DNA from: Gari tellinella
Taxonomy: Eukaryota > Mollusca > Bivalvia > Cardiida > Psammobiidae
DNA: 64,000 bases
Reading direction: 5' to 3'
Assembly (NCBI GenBank): GCA_922989275.2
Contig: OV277866.1
Coordinates: 74,684,328-74,748,327, forward strand
Numbering within the stretch: the stretch's first letter is position 1; each line of letters starts with the position of its first letter. The notes under the pieces were generated by a model. It searched no databases. It saw only the letters and a list, made by a program, of their open reading frames with translations, and was not told where the DNA came from. Shown piece after piece: positions 32,216 to 42,497 of this stretch. Both the position numbers and the translations under genes were made by a program.

Positions 32216-32579
32216 CAGGTAACGCAGTAGTAAAGTATGCAAAGCCAATTCCACTTAACTCAAGTTGTCTAGAGAGGCCCTAATATACTCACACTTAAGG
32301 TTTTTTTTCAATGTGGTTTACTAACCAAAGTAACAAATTTAAGGTACGGGCCTCACATGAAACGCTTGGATGAGCATATCCCTAGACAAGATAGCAATAA
32401 GGACAAAACTCGCACATGGCTGCATGGTTTTATACCTGTTTAGGTGTTACCACCGAAAAACGATCAGGAAATGTTTTAAGTAAAAATCTTAGAAATAAAA
32501 GCAAACGACAATTTGTTTAAATTTGATGGCATCATGACAGTGAATATGTAAACCCTTATCGTGCTCTAAAGCGCGACTG

Positions 32580-32660
32580 GGCTTATATTTGTGAACGGCC
32601 TGGGACTAGGCGAGACGCCGCATATCGCGGCAACTGGTCTGGATCCAAACTGTTGGTCAC
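32580..32660. repeat. Degenerate H1 hairpin
   Basis: CTAGGCGAGACGCCGCATAT-CGCGGC...TCTGGATCCAAACTGTTGG; unpaired positions throughout. Confidence 0.5.
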
Positions 32661-32922
32661 AACTTTTCGTCTGTTTACAAAGGAATACATTTTGTTCTTT
32701 TTTTTCTCAGACGATAAAGTTTAAGCAGGCGACAATTCCGCATAACAATGGTTATTAGTTTATGAATCGGGGCATTGTGCGGCCAATATCGTGATACTTT
32801 AATGACACTGGCTTGATTCTCTACCATGGTGTAGTAAAAACAACAGAGCCATGTGAACTCACAGTCTAGATTATGCCATATTTTCTGACCAGGGTCCGTT
32901 ATGCTTGTCATGTTTCAATATA

Positions 32923-33125
32923 CAATTGGAACCTCTCTATTACGACCATTAAATGTGTCAAATATTAGTCGTTTAAGACATGTGGTTGTTTTAAACAATG
33001 TGAAAGTGAAACAGAAAGCTCTACAGGAGCTTTCTGTTTCACTTTCCCATTGCTTTAAGCTGTCACCTGTCTTTTATACTGACAATTAGCCTTCTTTTAG
33101 TGGTCGTAATAGAGGGGTTTTAATG
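32923..33125. mobile_element. M4 MITE
   Basis: Left end CAATTGGAACCTCTCTATTA-CGACC, right end TAGTGGTCGTAATAGAGGGG-TTTTAATG. The hairpin (about 32988-33060) is CAATGTGAAAGTGAAACAGA-AAGCTC / GAGCTTTCTGTTTCACTTTC-CCATTG. Confidence 0.82.
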
Positions 33126-33218
33126 TTTTATAAAAACACTACCCCAATTAGTGTTAAAGGGGTTAGACTTGATTGGAAATTGGGATTGTTCATTTGAAGA
33201 CCAAGGGGTCAGTGGGTT

Positions 33219-33310
33219 AACCCATTCCCTCATAGAAGCGCCTTTTAGCACATTTGATTTATTCATTCACTGACGAAAAATAGTTCAAATTCATACAGTC
33301 TTAAAATGAA
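33219..33310. mobile_element. M3 MITE left end
   Basis: TTAACCCATTCCCTCATAGA-AGCGCCTTTTAGCACATT matches the left ends at 36043 and 59733. The hairpin and right end are missing. Confidence 0.6.
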
Positions 33311-33607
33311 CCATACGAAAAAAAATCTCTTTGATTTCACGTTACATAAAATTCAGTGCAATTAGACAAACCAATTTTTGTTCCCATATATTCCTCTTGA
33401 TAGTGACAAACTAATAAGTGAACGACCGATCGAAGTGTCCCGTCGCCTTGGTAATTAGATAATATTCTGTAACAGATTGTGCTAATTTTATTTCATCTTT
33501 ATCCTAGTAAGTCCTTGTCTGCTTCAAAAATTTCGCCGAATAAGGAAGTGTTCAACTTAATACAAGTAACTTGACATGCTTAGACTTTATTGAAAACAAT
33601 TTTTTTT

Positions 33608-33672
33608 ATCTAGATCAGTCGCAATGTTACTCGGCGTCTGGTCTTGGTGTAAACGGTTTGTAACTGCCAACA
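33608..33672. repeat. Half-eroded H1 hairpin
   Basis: CTAGATCAGTCGCAATGTTA-CTCGGCGTCTGGTCTTGG; no MITE ends identified. Confidence 0.45.
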
Positions 33673-33760
33673 AGGTGGTGCATGGCGGGCAAAGAGTTAT
33701 GTGTTGTGGTCATGGTTTGTTGAACATGGTATCCTGCGAAGATTGGTGATAATGCTTATA

Positions 33761-34007
33761 CAGTGGAGAAAACGTTATTCTTTCCCAATAAACGCGTTTA
33801 CGCTAAAACTATTATTTCCATTGCAAACAGTTTGGAGTCAGATCAGACGCCGGGTAACCCGGCGTCTGATCAGGCTCCAAAATGTTTGCAACCAAGATAA
33901 ACATGAATTGTCAGAATTGTCCAAATGTTGTACTTTTCTACGTTTTAGTGATTTGCGTTTGCGTTTCGCTTGGGTTTAAACGGGAAAGAATATCGTTTTC
34001 TCCACTG
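33761..34007. mobile_element. M1 MITE, 247 bp, near-perfect
   Basis: TA at 33759-33760 and 34008-34009. TIRs CAGTGGAGAAAACGTTATTC / GAATATCGTTTTCTCCACTG. H1 has GACGCCGGG / CCCGGCGTC. Inside each TIR, AATAAACGCGTTTACGCTAA on the left and TTTGCGTTTGCGTTTCGCTT on the right are the family's conserved subterminal blocks. Confidence 0.92.
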
Positions 34008-34278
34008 TAGGTACGGTAGGGAAGGCGTAATCCTTTTAATAACCTCAACAAAACCGCCAAATGCAGTACACTAAAATATGGAAAATGACAATTTTGTTTG
34101 TGAAAAGATATCGATGTACTTTTTAAGAGACTCGGCCTTTCAACATTTCATATCTTGAGTGTTCGACAACACTAACACATCAGAATCAAAACTAGTTGAC
34201 ACTCATGTAAATGCTTTTTGTAAGTCAAAATACGAAATACATTTTTAAGCAGACAATAGTATGACGGTAAATTTATAA

Positions 34279-34474
34279 CCCATTTGCGCCCAGTGGATTC
34301 TTCCATGCGTATATAATGGTTAAATTCATTTTTTCTTTAAGGGTGACAGGCCTAAATCGTTTTATATTGAAAGTCCTCTCTGTAAACTGAACCGTGTAGA
34401 CCTTGATGCGGCGTCTGATCAGAGTATATTCTGTTTGCATGTGTCCCATATTTCGAAACGTGGGCACATATGGG
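34279..34474. mobile_element. M6 MITE (TTAA-type), hairpin reduced
   Basis: CCCATTTGCGCCCAGTGGAT ... CGTGGGCACATATGGG, followed by TTAA at 34475. Only the right arm of H1 (GCGGCGTCTGATCAGAGTAT) survives. Confidence 0.7.
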
Positions 34475-34759
34475 TTAAAACAGGCTATTGCATAACTATT
34501 TGAAACGTAAAGCTATGGAAATGGCAATTGCATTTTCAACAGACCGATAAGAGCAGTTCAGCAATGCACATCTATTATCAATACATTTGTTACGCTTTAT
34601 AAACACTATAGTTATTCGTTGGTTAGAATATACCCCGGTGTAACAAGTAATGCATTAAATGTCATAAAGTCTAGACGTGCGTTGCACATTATTAAAACAT
34701 GTACTTGATCACGTGGATCTTCTCGAAAGTTCAGTGACCAGGGTTGTTTCGCAATAAAT

Positions 34760-35045
34760 GCGTTTGTGCTACGATTATAGGATAAATATGTCTAACGCTT
34801 TTACGACTGCAATGCCGTCTGATTCAAAGTTAAATAGTCGTCTGCGGTTTTTCTAAAAGTTACATTTTTGACATTTTGACTGACAAACAGCTTGAATCCA
34901 GATCAGAAGCCGCGTTACACGGTGTTTGATCTAGATTTAAGCTGTCTGCAAATGTTAGCCACTTTCCCTCCTTATATGGACTCCCTCTGAACAACGCACA
35001 CACTTTTGGTCTACCATTTGATGTCGTTGTAGAGAGGGAGCATTG
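34760..35045. mobile_element. M5 MITE, left end eroded
   Basis: H1 arms (about 34886-34950) are GCTTGAATCCAGATCAGAAG / GTGTTTGATCTAGATTTAAG. The right end GTCGTTGTAGAGAGGGAGCA-TTG is intact. Confidence 0.65.
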
Positions 35046-35072
35046 CATTACAAAACAATTACACTAAGATCA

Positions 35073-35261
35073 GGGCTCCAGATAAGAAGTAGTTTTTTCA
35101 ACAAATCCCACATTTTCTCACTATTTTTAGCCATGAATCCTATGATGTTACTACTCATTAGAATCGTCTCGAAGAGACGATTCTAATGAGTAGTGACACC
35201 ATAGGGTTTAATTCAGAAATAAAGATTTTAGATTTTGAAAAACTAACCTTATCTGGTGCTC
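35073..35261. mobile_element. M8 MITE, hairpin H3, copy 1
   Basis: Ends GGGCTCCAGATAAG / CTTATCTGGTGCTC. The centre is a near-perfect hairpin TACTACTCATTAGAATCGTC-TC / GAGACGATTCTAATGAGTAG-T. A second copy lies at 38428. Target duplication unclear. Confidence 0.8.
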
Positions 35262-35534
35262 TGAAGATTGAAGATATAGCAAACATTTGAAAACATTTTC
35301 AAATTGCTGTAACTTTCCACGGTTTATCGCATTACATTTGCGTTTTGTTTAATCGGGAAAGAATAATTTCCCATTATTGTACATTACTAAACAAACGACG
35401 TATAAAAGTCACTTATACATGGGCAAACATTATATAGATTTATAGAAGTAAAAACACTGAATAATTTGATAAATTGATGATTTACACGCTCTTGTGTATG
35501 ACCCTATGCTTATAACATACTTACAAAAGCATTT

Positions 35535-35645
35535 GAGATGAATCTGTGATCGTTCTCAAGTCTTTGATTGGTCAGATTTGAGCAGAATTCTCGAATCTGA
35601 CCAATCAAAAGCTTCATTAACATATAAGACTAAATTTAATCGCTT
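35535..35645. repeat. Foldback element, relative of 29970-30112
   Basis: CAAGTCTTTGATTGGTCAGA-TTTGAG / CTCGAATCTGACCAATCAAA-AGCTT around an EcoRI-like centre; the outer arms ATCGCTTTATAAG also recall the earlier copy. Confidence 0.7.
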
Positions 35646-35658
35646 TATAAGTGTATTA

Positions 35659-35990
35659 CAGAGCTTCCTCTCTACACCGGCCCCTTCAACAACAACTCCC
35701 TCCTTACAACGACCCTTGTCGCTATTCCCCAAAACGAAGACCTATTCACGACTGCAAAGACGTATGCTTAAAAATGTTGACATTTTGACATAAAACACTT
35801 TTGACAGAAAAACACTTAATGACGAGTGTCATACAGCTTGAATCCGGATCAGACGTCGCGTTACGCGGCGTCTGATCTGGATTCAAGCTGTTTGCAAGTG
35901 TAAGCCATTTTATCTCCGTAGAAGGACTCCCTCCGAACAATGCATACATTTTTGTCTCCCATCGGGTGTAGTTAGAGGGAGGGAGCGCTG
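35659..35990. mobile_element. M5 MITE, full length (332 bp), with H1
   Basis: TA at 35657-35658 and 35991-35992. Ends CAGAGCTTCCTCTCTACA and GTTAGAGGGAGGGAGCGCTG. H1 (about 35830-35894) is CAGCTTGAATCCGGATCAGA-CGTCGCG / CGCGGCGTCTGATCTGGATT-CAAGCTG, i.e. GCTTGAATC arms in place of GTTTGGATC. Confidence 0.87.
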
Positions 35991-36042
35991 TATAACAATA
36001 GGCTCACACCTAAGATCGTGTAAATCAATGCATAAGACTTAA

Positions 36043-36269
36043 CCCTTTCCCCCATAGAAGCGCCTTTTAGCGCATTCAGTTTATTCTTGCCCTGAAGAAA
36101 ATAGTTCCAATTTATACATTCATAAATATGTATAATACAAAATATTTTCTATATTCTAGCAGATGATAGCTTAAAGCAGGCTGCGCTTAAAGCGCATTCT
36201 GCTTTACTTTCAACCTGCTTTAAGTGGACACCTATATTCAATACTAGAGATATGATATGTGGGAAAGGG
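36043..36269. mobile_element. M3 MITE, hairpin H2 partly deleted
   Basis: TTAA at 36039-36042 and 36270-36273. Ends CCCTTTCCCCCATAG and TGTGGGAAAGGG. The left arm of H2 has lost its middle (AGCAGGCTGCGCTTAAAGCG), leaving an asymmetric hairpin. Confidence 0.8.
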
Positions 36270-36636
36270 TTAAAAGCGTTAAGTATCTCAGCATCCAAAC
36301 AATTAATCAAATGCCTAACTGTCCAATTTCCCAATGCTTACCTTGAAAGAACAAGTTCACTCAGAACATTTTGTGGGCAATGCCATTTTCCCTTTAAACT
36401 ATAATTATAATATATCTATGACTATTTAGGGTTGTTTTCTGCAGTTATATTACAAAATGACAAACAGTGGATACATTGTGTCTGCACTGTTTGCATAGGG
36501 TAAATATGTACAGGTAAATGTGTACCGTTCGTAAATGACGTACATTCTCGTCGCTAGGGATGAATGTGATACTAATGCAGATAACATACAGAAGCTGGGA
36601 GATGATTTTGACCATGAAATGGTGCAACGATACAAA

Positions 36637-36821
36637 CAGTGGAGAAGGCGATAGTCTTTCCCAATAACGCGTCAATGACGTCTAATCAGACTTAAAACTG
36701 TTGCCACTCAGCTTAAAATGAGTAGTCAAAATTGTCAAAAAATGTCATTTTACCTATTTTAGTGCATTACGTTTGCGTTTGTTTGTGTTTAACCGAGATT
36801 GAATACTGTTTTCTCCATGGC
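36637..36821. mobile_element. M1 MITE, hairpin lost
   Basis: CAGTGGAGAAGGCGATAGTC ... TGAATACTGTTTTCTCCATG. The H1 region is reduced to GACGTCTAATCAGACTTAAA. Confidence 0.65.
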
Positions 36822-37079
36822 ACTGTTACACAAGCTCAAATGAAATACAATCAAATGTAAACAATGACTTTGAAAATGTTGATAACTATTCCTTTCTCAG
36901 TAACAGTTGGAATAGTTAATAATATAAGATTTAACCCTTTACCCCATAGCCTGTGTCTTGTTTTGAAGACAGTGACCACTTAAAGCAGGTAAAATGCGTA
37001 TGTTTGTCATTCAGATCAAAATGATAGATCTACATGAACATTTTAAAAAAGATGTCACTTTCTACAATAAATTGGTTTA

Positions 37080-37275
37080 CCTTTAGTTTCGTTTAAACGG
37101 AAGACAACAACGTGTTCTCGACTATTATACAGTGGAGAAAACGGTTATTCTTTTCCAATAAACGCGTTTACGCTGAAACTATTATTGCCATTGCAAACAG
37201 GTTGCAGCCTGACCAGACGCCGGGTTGCGCAAACAGTTTAAATTCTTTTCAGACGCCGGGTAATCCGGCAACTGT
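37080..37275. mobile_element. M1 pieces with a duplicated, scrambled H1
   Basis: An M1-like right end (GTTTAAACGGAAGACAAC) abuts a fresh M1 left end CAGTGGAGAAAACGGTTATT (about 37130). The hairpin then reads GACGCCGGGTTGCGCAAACA followed by a second GACGCCGGGTAATCCGGCAA: two left arms head to tail and a truncated right arm. Confidence 0.65.
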
Positions 37276-37562
37276 TTGCCGCTCTGAGAAAAATAAATAT
37301 GGTAGAGCCCTTGCATCGTTTACATATTATGTGCATGTGAGGATGAAGACACGTCCTGTGAAACTAGTGTATATATCAAGATCAAAGGGTCGACCCTTCT
37401 GGTCAGGGTCTTATTTGTTGTTGTTTTTTGCAACATTTTGTTATTAACCCTTTCATGATCCATTTTATCGTGAGGTTTACCTCTTCTCCGCAATATTATC
37501 GTCTGCATCAATACTGTTGTCTGCAAATCGTTTCACAGTTAGATTATAGGCAGGGCAGTATA

Positions 37563-37808
37563 CAGTGGAGAATCTGTTATTCTTTCCCAATAAACGCGTT
37601 TACGCTAAAACTATTATTTGCAGTGCAAACAGTTTGGAGCCAGATCAGACGCCGGGTAACCCGGCGTCTGATCAGGCTCCAAACTGTTTGCCACCAAGAT
37701 AAACAAGAATTATCAGAATTGTCCAAAAGTTGTTCTTTTCTACGTTTTAGTGCTTTGCGTTTGCGTACGTTTGCGTTTAAACGGGAAAGAATAACAGATT
37801 CTCCACTG
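37563..37808. mobile_element. M1 MITE, perfect H1, variant TIR
   Basis: TA-flanked, 246 bp. Both TIRs carry the same variant: CAGTGGAGAATCTGTTATTC / GAATAACAGATTCTCCACTG, where other copies have AAACGTT. H1 (37625-37690) has GGAGCCAGATCAGACGCCGG mirrored by CCGGCGTCTGATCAGGCTCC. Confidence 0.92.
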
Positions 37809-37835
37809 TAACTGAGATTATTTTAAAACAATTGA

Positions 37836-37902
37836 CAAACAGTTTTGATCCTGATTAGACGCCGCGTTACGCGGCGTCTGATCAGGATCCAAACTGTTTG
37901 CA
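37836..37902. repeat. H1 hairpin, GGATCC-arm type
   Basis: CAAACAGTTTTGATCCTGAT-TAGACGCCGCG / CGCGGCGTCTGATCAGGATC-CAAACTGTTTG. Near perfect; the surrounding ends are not identified. Confidence 0.75.
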
Positions 37903-38337
37903 AATGCATTTTATAACGTCACTGAGAATGTAAGTGTAAACGTTCCTTTAAACATGTAGTTAACACTGGACTACACTTATTGTACCATTTGAAGTTTCAG
38001 ATATGGATAACGTCAGCTGACGAGAAATGCTGCATCGAACATGACATTGTAGTACAGCATCATCAGCATGCTCATGCGTTTTTCTCGTAGTTCTATGGCA
38101 ACAGGGTAAACTAACAAATACAAACAATGGATGCGCCATGCAGATTGTCTAACCATTCAGCTATGACGTTATTCCCAATAAAGCCACAGAGCAACATTCA
38201 GATCGCTGTAAAAGACTGGCAGCGCGTGTGATACTACCATATTATGTTGAACTAATCAGAAACAGTTTTCATCGTTAAACTATAATTGGTGTTACTGTAG
38301 CTATATTGCTATACAGTGGGAAGTTTACTATACCTGG

Positions 38338-38416
38338 ATGGAATTAGGAATGGGTCGGGCTGTGTTTTTACAGGTGTGTCTATGGGTGACTTTGTGCCAT
38401 TACGACGTCTCTGCAG
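38338..38416 (+). CDS. Cadherin-superfamily gene, exon 1 (signal peptide)
   Basis: ATG at 38338 opens 26 codons plus one base: a short polar start (MELGMGR), a hydrophobic stretch (AVFLQVCLWVTLC) and a small-residue end (VSA), as in a secretory signal peptide. The donor CAG|GTAAGG follows at 38417, ending in phase 1, which matches the next exon. The frame is far too short to stand on its own. The call rests on the signal-peptide pattern, the strong donor and phase agreement with four downstream exons. The encoded protein is expected at the plasma membrane as an adhesion or signalling receptor, but only its N-terminal ectodomain is in the window. The promoter and 5' UTR were not recognised. 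Confidence 0.62.
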
Positions 38417-38427
38417 GTAAGGATCTC

Positions 38428-38610
38428 AGGACTCCAGAAGAGGGAGTAATCTGTATAAATCCAACATTTTCTCACTAATACAGCACCAAATCCTATTGTG
38501 TTACTACTCATTAGAATCGTCTCTTTGAGATGATTCTAATGAGTAGTGACCCAATAGGGTTTAAATCAGAAATAAAGGTTTTAGTTTTTGAAATACTCCC
38601 CTTATCTTGA
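38428..38610. mobile_element. M8 MITE, copy 2, in intron 1
   Basis: AGGACTCCAGAAGAG...CCCCTTATCTTGATC with hairpin TTACTACTCATTAGAATCGT-CTC / GAGATGATTCTAATGAGTAG-T (H3). It starts about 12 nt after the exon 1 donor. Confidence 0.75.
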
Positions 38611-38822
38611 TCTATGTTCGTGTCTACAGTGTATTTTATGAAAACCAAACCAATCCAAATTGAGTTAATCAGCTCTCTCCAAGATGTCATTAGCTTTAAA
38701 TAGGTATTTTGACTTAAGTAATGTAATACTGAGTGACATAGTATTAGGTTAATCATTTTCCTCCTGAAACTTGAAATTGGACAAATCTAGTTTCCAATTT
38801 AGTCTTGTTCATTTTTGACTAC

Positions 38823-38915
38823 AGTAAAACCTCTCTATAACGGCCTATAAAACGAAAACTAATTGTTTGAATAAACACAAGAGACAGCTTAAAACAAGGT
38901 GACAGCATATGACAA
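38823..38915. mobile_element. M4 MITE left part
   Basis: CAGTAAAACCTCTCTATAAC-GGCC, then GACAGCTTAAAACAAGGTGA-CAG (start of H2'). The right half is missing. Confidence 0.65.
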
Positions 38916-39127
38916 ATGTACTCTTTATAGGTACACTATTTTACAAAAGACAAAGGTTGGAAGGGTTAGTAGAGGTTTCCGAATTTGACAGGATTAGCGG
39001 CAAAAGTGATTGTTTAGTTTTTTGAGACAGGTGTTTACTTAATACTTGAGCTTAATGAGCTTTACCCATTACTGTTAAGCAACCTCCCGTCGTTAGCTTG
39101 GAGATCACATTGCTATTATTCGCTTAA

Positions 39128-39370
39128 CCCATTACGCCATAGCTTATTCTAGTATTGAAAATAAGTGACCACTTAAAGCAGGTTGAAAGTTAAGCAGAAT
39201 GCGCCTTAAGGCGCATTCTGCTTTACTTTCAGTCCGCTTTAAGCTACCATCTACTAGGATATGAAAAATATTTCTTGTGGTACATATTCATTCCTGTATT
39301 AATAGGAACTATTTTCTTCTGTGAAGGAATAAATTAAATGTGTAAAATGGCTAACTTATGGGACCACGGG
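39128..39370. mobile_element. M3 MITE, type copy of H2
   Basis: TTAA at 39124-39127 and 39371-39374. Left end CCCATTACGCCATAG, right end GGGACCACGGG. H2 (about 39170-39243) is GCAGAATGCGCC / GGCGCATTCTGC within ACTTAAAGCAGGTTGAAAG / CTTTCAGTCCGCTTTAAG. Confidence 0.85.
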
Positions 39371-39487
39371 TTAAACAAAACTTAACTCCTCTTACCATGC
39401 TGAACTATCGTCTGCTTTAAATACATCGTCTGCGAAATATGATAAACATAATTCTTATCTTTTTTAAACTAAAATATATCTATGAGT

Positions 39488-39655
39488 GGCAAAAAGCTTG
39501 GATGTAGATCAGACTCCGCGTTACGCATGCGTGTTGTAATAAATGGTATAACATTTTGAAGAGTATAATAGTATTTTATCAGAGTTGTGAGCAGTTTGGA
39601 TCCTGATCATACGCAAAGTAACTCAGTATCTTATTAACATCCAAACTGATTGCAA
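39488..39655. repeat. Two broken H1 hairpins
   Basis: AAGCTTGGATGTAGATCAGA-CTCCGCGTTACGC (left arm only, about 39490) and CAGTTTGGATCCTGATCATA-CGC...CATCCAAACTGATTGC (about 39592-39650). Confidence 0.5.
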
Positions 39656-39675
39656 ATAACTACATTACACGGGGT

Positions 39676-39935
39676 AAACAATTTCCTTGCAAAACACATG
39701 GGTCTTGTGGACATGTAGGTAGCAAAGAACCATTGGAGACTCTCATGTGAGACCCGACCTTTATATTTGATAGTTTGGTTAGAAATAACCATTGAAAATC
39801 ACTAGAGCAAGAGTATAGGCTGTGCCTCACCAGGTAAACTGAGATTGGTATAGCTTGTGATGCATGCTTTGACAGTGAAATTCTCACACTATCGAGACAA
39901 TGGGGGTTGTCCATAAATGGACTGAGGAAAAGTCG
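39676..39935. repeat. Dispersed repeat R1, copy 2
   Basis: Shares ordered blocks with 31870-32140, about 90% alike by eye, starting at ACAATTTCCTTGCAAAA and ending at AATGGACTGAGGAAAAGT. It lacks the fold-back tail of copy 1. Confidence 0.75.
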
Positions 39936-40080
39936 TTAAGGCAGTATGACTCACGAAATTTCTAAATGGGTGTCAAACGATTTAGATCCTGATCAGGTGC
40001 TGCCTTACGTGGGGTCTGTTGAGGATCTAAACACTTTGCAAAGAGGCATTTTGGCGCCATGACAGTGAAAATGAGATCAG

Positions 40081-40333
40081 GGGTCCGTTTCATAAAACTT
40101 ATTATATAATACGACAAATGTTGTCGTAAGTAAAAACTTTAAAATACATTTAATCTATGATTTCCCTATCTAACCCTGCCTTGTGATATCGTTTTGGAAT
40201 CGTCTTTTCAAGACGATTCCAAAAAGATGTCACAAGACAGGATTAAATGGAGAAATTAATAATAATTGAGACTTTTATAATCTGACTTACGACAACTTTG
40301 TCGTACATGTACGAATTTTTATGAAACGGGCCC
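40081..40333. mobile_element. M9 MITE, copy 2
   Basis: GGGTCCGTTTCATAAAAC / ATGAAACGGGCCC ends, ACGACAAATGTTGTCGTAAG inner palindrome and H4 hairpin GGAATCGTCTTTTC / AAGACGATTCC. An eroded H1 (about 39977-40040) lies just upstream. Confidence 0.82.
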
Positions 40334-40438
40334 AGACACTCAGCTGCTTGTCGATGAGATTAAATAAAACGGCAGATCCTTAAACAATCTGTTAAATTTC
40401 TAAATTTTATTTCGTAACGTATGAATGTATTTTTTTAA

Positions 40439-40642
40439 CCCATTGCCTGCTGATCGCGAGTTTACTGAATTTTGCAAACAGTTTGGATCCAGATCAGACG
40501 CCACGTAACGCGGCGTCTGATCTGGATCGAACTTGTTTGGCACTCGACTTCAGGTTTCGTAACTTAAAACTGTGTATATCTAAATATAATAAATTTTGCA
40601 GACGACAAATTCAAAGCAGATGATATTACAGCAGAATGCGGG
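40439..40642. mobile_element. M7 MITE with H1
   Basis: TTAA at 40435-40438 and 40643-40646. Left end CCCATTGCCTGCTGATCGCG, right end CAGCAGAATGCGGG. H1 (about 40478-40541) has GACGCCACG / CGCGGCGTC with one mismatch. Confidence 0.82.
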
Positions 40643-40917
40643 TTAATCCTTTCCTCTCTAAAACTCTTAAAATTGATAATTCCAATTCTCGTTTTAATCT
40701 AATCTATTTGGTTTTACATTTATGATTTTTTCAAGTGATTAAAGTATGAAAAATCAGAGACGACTCTAAAAAGAGGACTCTGATGTAGGTCTTCCGATTG
40801 ACTTGGACAAGTGAACTTCTGACAGGTACACGGTTTGCAAATACGTGTATATGGTTAAACAGCATTTAATGGGTTAAACAGTATTTTCTACTGTTTTACA
40901 GATAAGTTAACCCTTAA

Positions 40918-41147
40918 CCCAATAACCCATTTATAACGTTAAATACAGACGATCACTTAAAGCAGGTTGAAAGTAAAGCAGAATGTGCCTTAAGGCACAT
41001 TCCGCTTTACTTTCAGCCTGCTTTAAACTACCATCTGCTAGGCTATATAAAAATGGTTTTTGTTCATGAGGGTATTAACTGGAACTACTTTCTAAAGCGG
41101 AGGAATAAATCAAACACGCTTAAAGTCGCTTTTATGGGAGGAAAGGG
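40918..41147. mobile_element. M3 MITE with H2 (compensated arms)
   Basis: TTAA at 40914-40917; the right duplicate has decayed to TTAT. H2 reads GAATGTGCC / GGCACATTC where other copies have GAATGCGCC / GGCGCATTC; both arms changed together. Confidence 0.8.
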
Positions 41148-41192
41148 TTATCACAAGAGTCAATACCATGCAATACGCGATATATGCATTAA

Positions 41193-41434
41193 CACTTTAC
41201 CCCGTAGTCTGTTTCTACTTTTGAAGACAGGTGGCCACTTCAAACAGATTGAAAGTAAATCAGAATGTACCTTAAGGTATTCTGCTTTACTTTCAGTCTG
41301 TTTTAAGCTACCATCTGCTAGGATATAAAACATGTTCCTTATGGTGAACATCAATGGCTTTGTGAATTGGAACTATTTTCTTCAGTGGAGGAATACATTA
41401 CAAGCGTGAGAAGATGTACTTGTAAGGTGAGAGG
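41193..41434. mobile_element. M3 MITE
   Basis: TTAA at 41189-41192 and 41435-41438. Left end CACTTTACCCCGTAG, right end GTAAGGTGAGAGG. H2 is shortened: GTACCTTAAGGTA. Confidence 0.8.
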
Positions 41435-41439
41435 TTAAA

Positions 41440-42145
41440 TAGTTTTGAGATATCTGATTATCGAAACTCTCTGAAAGATATGTTTACTCTCATTGAAATC
41501 CTTTTTAAATAAACTATATGTGTTACAGTTAATCTGTGTAATCAGTTAGTACACAAAATTACTAGTAAACATGCGAAAACATTATTTCACATAGTTCTTT
41601 AATAATACAACTTATGATATTATAAGTTCAAATATTTCAGGCACAGAGCACCACATTTATTTCAAATGCAATTTTATTCAATTTGTACAATCTCTTTTTA
41701 GACCTTAAATTGAACGCTGTACGTAATATAATAGTTTTCATGTAGTGAAACATGCTTTTATGTATATTCTATATTAAAAAATAAATTTGACTAAATATAT
41801 AATACATGTATTGTAGTGGTAATAGTTTAACTCGCTCACCCCTGAAACTTTGGACATTCACTCGTTCTAAATAAGTCCAGTCGATTTGACTATTTAGTGT
41901 TTGTTACATAAATTGCAAAATAATAAACAACACAGACCCTGCTCAGAGGGCCCTCACAGGGTCTTGCACTGGACAAGTGAACTTTTATCAGGTTTCCTTG
42001 TTGTACAGACAACTGTTCTTGTCGCTAGGGTTAACTGTATCAGGAAATGTCATATGGGACTAACACACTTCATATTATCAAACGTATGCAATTACTGGGT
42101 TGTACATGTATGATAACATAAAGCTGGGCAGATTCCAAACTTGTT
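41440..42145. other. No recognised feature
   Basis: AT-rich intron 1 sequence without TIRs or palindromes. It is one of the few MITE-free stretches of this gene. Confidence 0.4.
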
Positions 42146-42149
42146 TGTA

Positions 42150-42465
42150 CAGCCCTCTCCCACACCGACACTCCCAACAACGATTCCTTCCTTACTAATG
42201 CTTTAACTGCTACAATATCATATGCTTAAAGATGTTTCTAATATGTATTTCTCAAATTGTCTTATAAGTTGATTGTTTGATAGAATAAATATAATGAAAG
42301 GTGACAAACAGCTTGATTCCAGATCAGACGCCGCGTCCGCGGCGTCTGATCTGGATTCAAATTGTTTGAAAATATTGCCAACTTCCCTCCCTATAACGTC
42401 TCCCTCCAAGCAACCCACACACACTCTTTGTTTCCCACTTGGTGTGGTTATAGAGGAAGCACTGA
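42150..42465. mobile_element. M5 MITE with perfect H1
   Basis: TA-flanked. Left CAGCCCTCTCCCACACCGAC, right TATAGAGGAAGCACTG. H1 (about 42303-42368) has the arms GCTTGATTCCAGATCAGACG-CCGCG / CGCGGCGTCTGATCTGGATT-C. Confidence 0.83.
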
Positions 42466-42497
42466 CAAATACACATCGCCAACATATACATGTACAA

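Noticed and set aside
37428..37811. 127-codon + frame containing FAVQTVWSQIRRRVTRRLIR, seen again at 11017, 33701 and 57808
   Set aside because: The recurring peptide is the translation of the M1/H1 palindrome, not a protein family.
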